From Chlamydiota bacterium (GTDB taxonomy: Bacteria > Chlamydiota > Chlamydiia > Chlamydiales > JAJFMK01), in NCBI GenBank assembly GCA_021772215.1, contig JAJFMK010000196.1:1-22515 (forward strand): 22,515 nucleotides of DNA. The letters are read 5' to 3'. Both the position numbers and the translations under genes were made by a program. Under the pieces are notes generated by a model. That model saw only the letters and a program-made list of their open reading frames with translations. It ran no database searches and had not been told where the DNA came from. This document shows positions 20,645 through 22,515 of this stretch, piece by piece (the stretch's first letter is position 1; every line of letters begins with the position of its first letter).

Positions 20645-22515
20645 CGCAAATTAATACAGACCATTTTATGTATAGCATTAAAGGCAGCATCAATGGACAC
20701 TTCCTCCAACAGTTCGGAAGAGGTGCCGCTCTTCTTAGCGCTGTTTTTGGATCAACACTCTTGGGGCAGGCAAGAGCAGCAGCCACTTTGGGTGAGCGAG
20801 AAATTCGAAGAGCTGGCGCCGCTCCGACAGTCAAAAGCGAGGTCCCCACTCAATCAGTTTTTCCTAATACCCCTCTCTCCCTGAAGATCTCACCAACAGA
20901 CTACTTTGCTGATTCAGGAGGATTTAAACTTGACGTTGTTGAAAAAAATAGTGGAAACCTCCTTAGCTGGCTGAGTTTTAATTTCGAAGAGATAGCTCTT
21001 TTGAATATTCAGAGCATGCTAGGTTCTTTCGTTAAGGTAGAGGCCGCGGGAAATTTTGCCTATATCTTCTCCGGTTCTCCTGGCCTCCGAATCATCGATA
21101 TAAGTAACCCAAAGAGCCCCTCCCTAGCTGGTTCATATGTTATGCCAGGTTATGTCAATGGTATTAACGTCGTGGGGAGTCTCGCCTATGTTACTGATGG
21201 CGGCAATGGCTTATTTATTCTCGATGTGACCAACCCTAATACAACCACGTTAGTAGGGTCCTATAGTGACGCTTTCCACGATGTTCATGTTGTGGGAAAT
21301 TTTGCCTATGTTATTGGTTATAACACCGGATTAAAGATCCTCGATGTGATCAACCCTAACACTCCCACGCTTACTGGATCATACAATACACCACAAGAAG
21401 CTATTGCAATATACGTCATAGGTAATTTTGCGTATGTCGCTTGTCAAACAAACGGCTTAGTTATCGTTGATGTGAGTAACCCCAACGCACCCACTTTAGC
21501 TGGATCATCACCAGATTATGCCACAGATGTCGTTGTCGTAGAAAGTCTTGCCTATGTCACTAGCGCTGGCCTGCTAATCATCGATGTGAGTAACCCAAAT
21601 GCCCCTACCATTGTTGGATCATATGATACGCCAAAGCTAGCCTATAAAGTGTCTGTAGCAGGAAATTTTACCTATATCGCAAATTTTGATTTAGGGCTTA
21701 AAATCATCGATATAAGCAACCCTAACAATCCCAGTTTAGCTGCATCATATGCTACTGCACAAAGAACTAATTCAGTTGACGTCGAGGGAAATTTTGTCTA
21801 TCTCACAGACACTATTTCCGGCCTATTAATTTTTGAAGAGCGCCACCTCTTATCTGGAGTTCCCACTCCAGCAGATATTGGTAATTATGAGCTCGAACTC
21901 ATCGCCGAAGATCCAGATTTACAAAGAGCCTCCTCAACTTTCATCTTACGCGTTGAGGGTCCTCCTATAGCTACTGGGTCAATTTCCAATCAGCTGGTAA
22001 ATGTCGAAGCTCCCCTTAACTTTTTTTTAGACCAAGCCCTTTTTCCAGACCCCAACGACGACGTTGTCTATTACACTGCCATGAAAACCGACCAGACCCC
22101 CCTGCCTTCCTGGCTCAGCTTCTCCTCAATTGGGATTTTTTCTGGGACGCCTCAATCTTCTGATATAGGCTCGTATGAGATCCTAGTTGAAGCTTATGAT
22201 AGGATTGTTTCTACAAGAGCCAACACCACCTTCTCACTGACTGTCGACCACTTTCCAAAAGTATCTATCCCCATAGCAAACCAAGCGGCAAATATTAACA
22301 CACCCTTCGCCCTCACAGTGCCTGCAGGGACCTTTACCGATCAAGATATTGGAGACACCCTCACCTACAGCGCAAAATTGGCAAATGGTGATTCCCTTCC
22401 CTCTTGGTTAAGCTTTAATTCTGTAAACCTCCAACTTACCGGAACCCCCACAGCAGCTAATGCAGGCCCTATATCAATTAGCTTAAGTGCTACAGATACA
22501 CCAGGAGCTGTGGCC
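20641..22515 (+). CDS. Secreted membrane-anchored LVIVD propeller/cadherin-like protein, subfamily A copy (3' end beyond window)
   Basis: The frame is open for 625 codons from the ATG to the end of the window, with no stop. The start MTQINTDHF aligns with MTQIQTGLA of the upstream gene. The signal core is LQQFGRGAALLSAVFGSTLLGQARA with likely cleavage near residue 45. The dibasic motif is REIRRAGAAP, then TQSVFP. The first cadherin half has a two-residue deletion in its acidic loop (YFADSGGF where the neighbours have DSDSGGF) and ends LSWLSFNFEEIA. Seven LVIVD repeats (about 120-400) follow; blade 5 is short. The host domain resumes at LSGVPTPADIGNYE, then comes a complete cadherin-like domain with LPSWLSFSSIGIFSG, and most of the next one (LPSWLSFNSVNLQLTG). 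The remaining domains, membrane segment and C-terminal domain should lie downstream. Confidence 0.92.
   Translation, partial: MTQINTDHFMYSIKGSINGHFLQQFGRGAALLSAVFGSTLLGQARAAATLGEREIRRAGAAPTVKSEVPTQSVFPNTPLSLKISPTDYFADSGGFKLDVVEKNSGNLLSWLSFNFEEIALLNIQSMLGSFVKVEAAGNFAYIFSGSPGLRIIDISNPKSPSLAGSYVMPGYVNGINVVGSLAYVTDGGNGLFILDVTNPNTTTLVGSYSDAFHDVHVVGNFAYVIGYNTGLKILDVINPNTPTLTGSYNTPQEAIAIYVIGNFAYVACQTNGLVIVDVSNPNAPTLAGSSPDYATDVVVVESLAYVTSAGLLIIDVSNPNAPTIVGSYDTPKLAYKVSVAGNFTYIANFDLGLKIIDISNPNNPSLAASYATAQRTNSVDVEGNFVYLTDTISGLLIFEERHLLSGVPTPADIGNYELELIAEDPDLQRASSTFILRVEGPPIATGSISNQLVNVEAPLNFFLDQALFPDPNDDVVYYTAMKTDQTPLPSWLSFSSIGIFSGTPQSSDIGSYEILVEAYDRIVSTRANTTFSLTVDHFPKVSIPIANQAANINTPFALTVPAGTFTDQDIGDTLTYSAKLANGDSLPSWLSFNSVNLQLTGTPTAANAGPISISLSATDTPGAVA
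20998..21840 (+). repeat. Seven LVIVD-type repeats (beta-propeller) in the gene at 20641
   Basis: Seven units can be counted, from GLRIIDISNPKSP through GLKILDVINPNTP and GLVIVDVSNPNAP to a terminal GLLIFEER strand. Blade 5 has a shortened loop (VTSAGLLIIDVSN). The array sits between LSWLSFNFEEIA and LSGVPTPADIGN. Confidence 0.84.

Noticed and set aside
1..22515. Mobile element as the cause of array rearrangements
   Set aside because: No transposase, integrase or terminal inverted repeats were seen. Recombination between the homologous copies explains the rearrangements.

Overview
The window is dominated by a head-to-tail array, all on the + strand, of very large paralogous genes for secreted, membrane-anchored proteins. 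Every complete member shares one plan. It starts with an N-terminal signal sequence and a conserved Arg-Arg motif. Next comes the first half of a cadherin/Ig-like (He_PIG/CADG-type) domain, interrupted by exactly seven LVIVD-type repeats that should form a beta-propeller, followed by the second half of that domain. Five more cadherin/Ig-like domains follow, then one transmembrane segment ending in Lys-Lys-Arg-Gly or a close variant, and finally a divergent C-terminal domain of about 125-138 residues that itself looks like a cadherin/Ig fold.

Organism: a Gram-negative bacterium of moderate G+C with Shine-Dalgarno-led, tightly packed genes. The eukaryote-like content (cadherin-like domains and a WD40-like plus ankyrin protein) would fit a host- or amoeba-associated bacterium such as an environmental Chlamydiota or Legionellales member. 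This is only an impression; no taxonomic marker gene is present.

Layout. 1-836 is the 3' end of a paralogue cut by the window edge. 849-1097 is a fragment holding only the N-terminal signal region. 1102-4293, 4298-7561 and 7574-10795 are three full copies of subfamily B (start MRI/MKI, NPLNREKYDKG after the membrane segment). 10808-11491 is a collapsed copy of subfamily A in which the signal segment is joined directly to the membrane segment and C-terminal domain. 11553-13859 is an unrelated cytoplasmic WD40-like/coiled-coil/ankyrin gene, flanked by a 33-bp imperfect direct repeat. 14012-17332, 17345-20644 and 20641-22515 (cut by the window end) are subfamily A copies (NPWNREKYDKG where visible). 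Junctions are 3-13 bp or overlapping, except around the WD40/ankyrin gene (61 and 152 bp), so most genes are probably co-transcribed.

The working model is a family of surface or envelope proteins with a diversified propeller head on a conserved cadherin-like stalk and a conserved cytoplasmic module. The array expands, collapses and mixes by recombination between copies. No RNA gene, transposase, CRISPR array or convincing terminator was seen.
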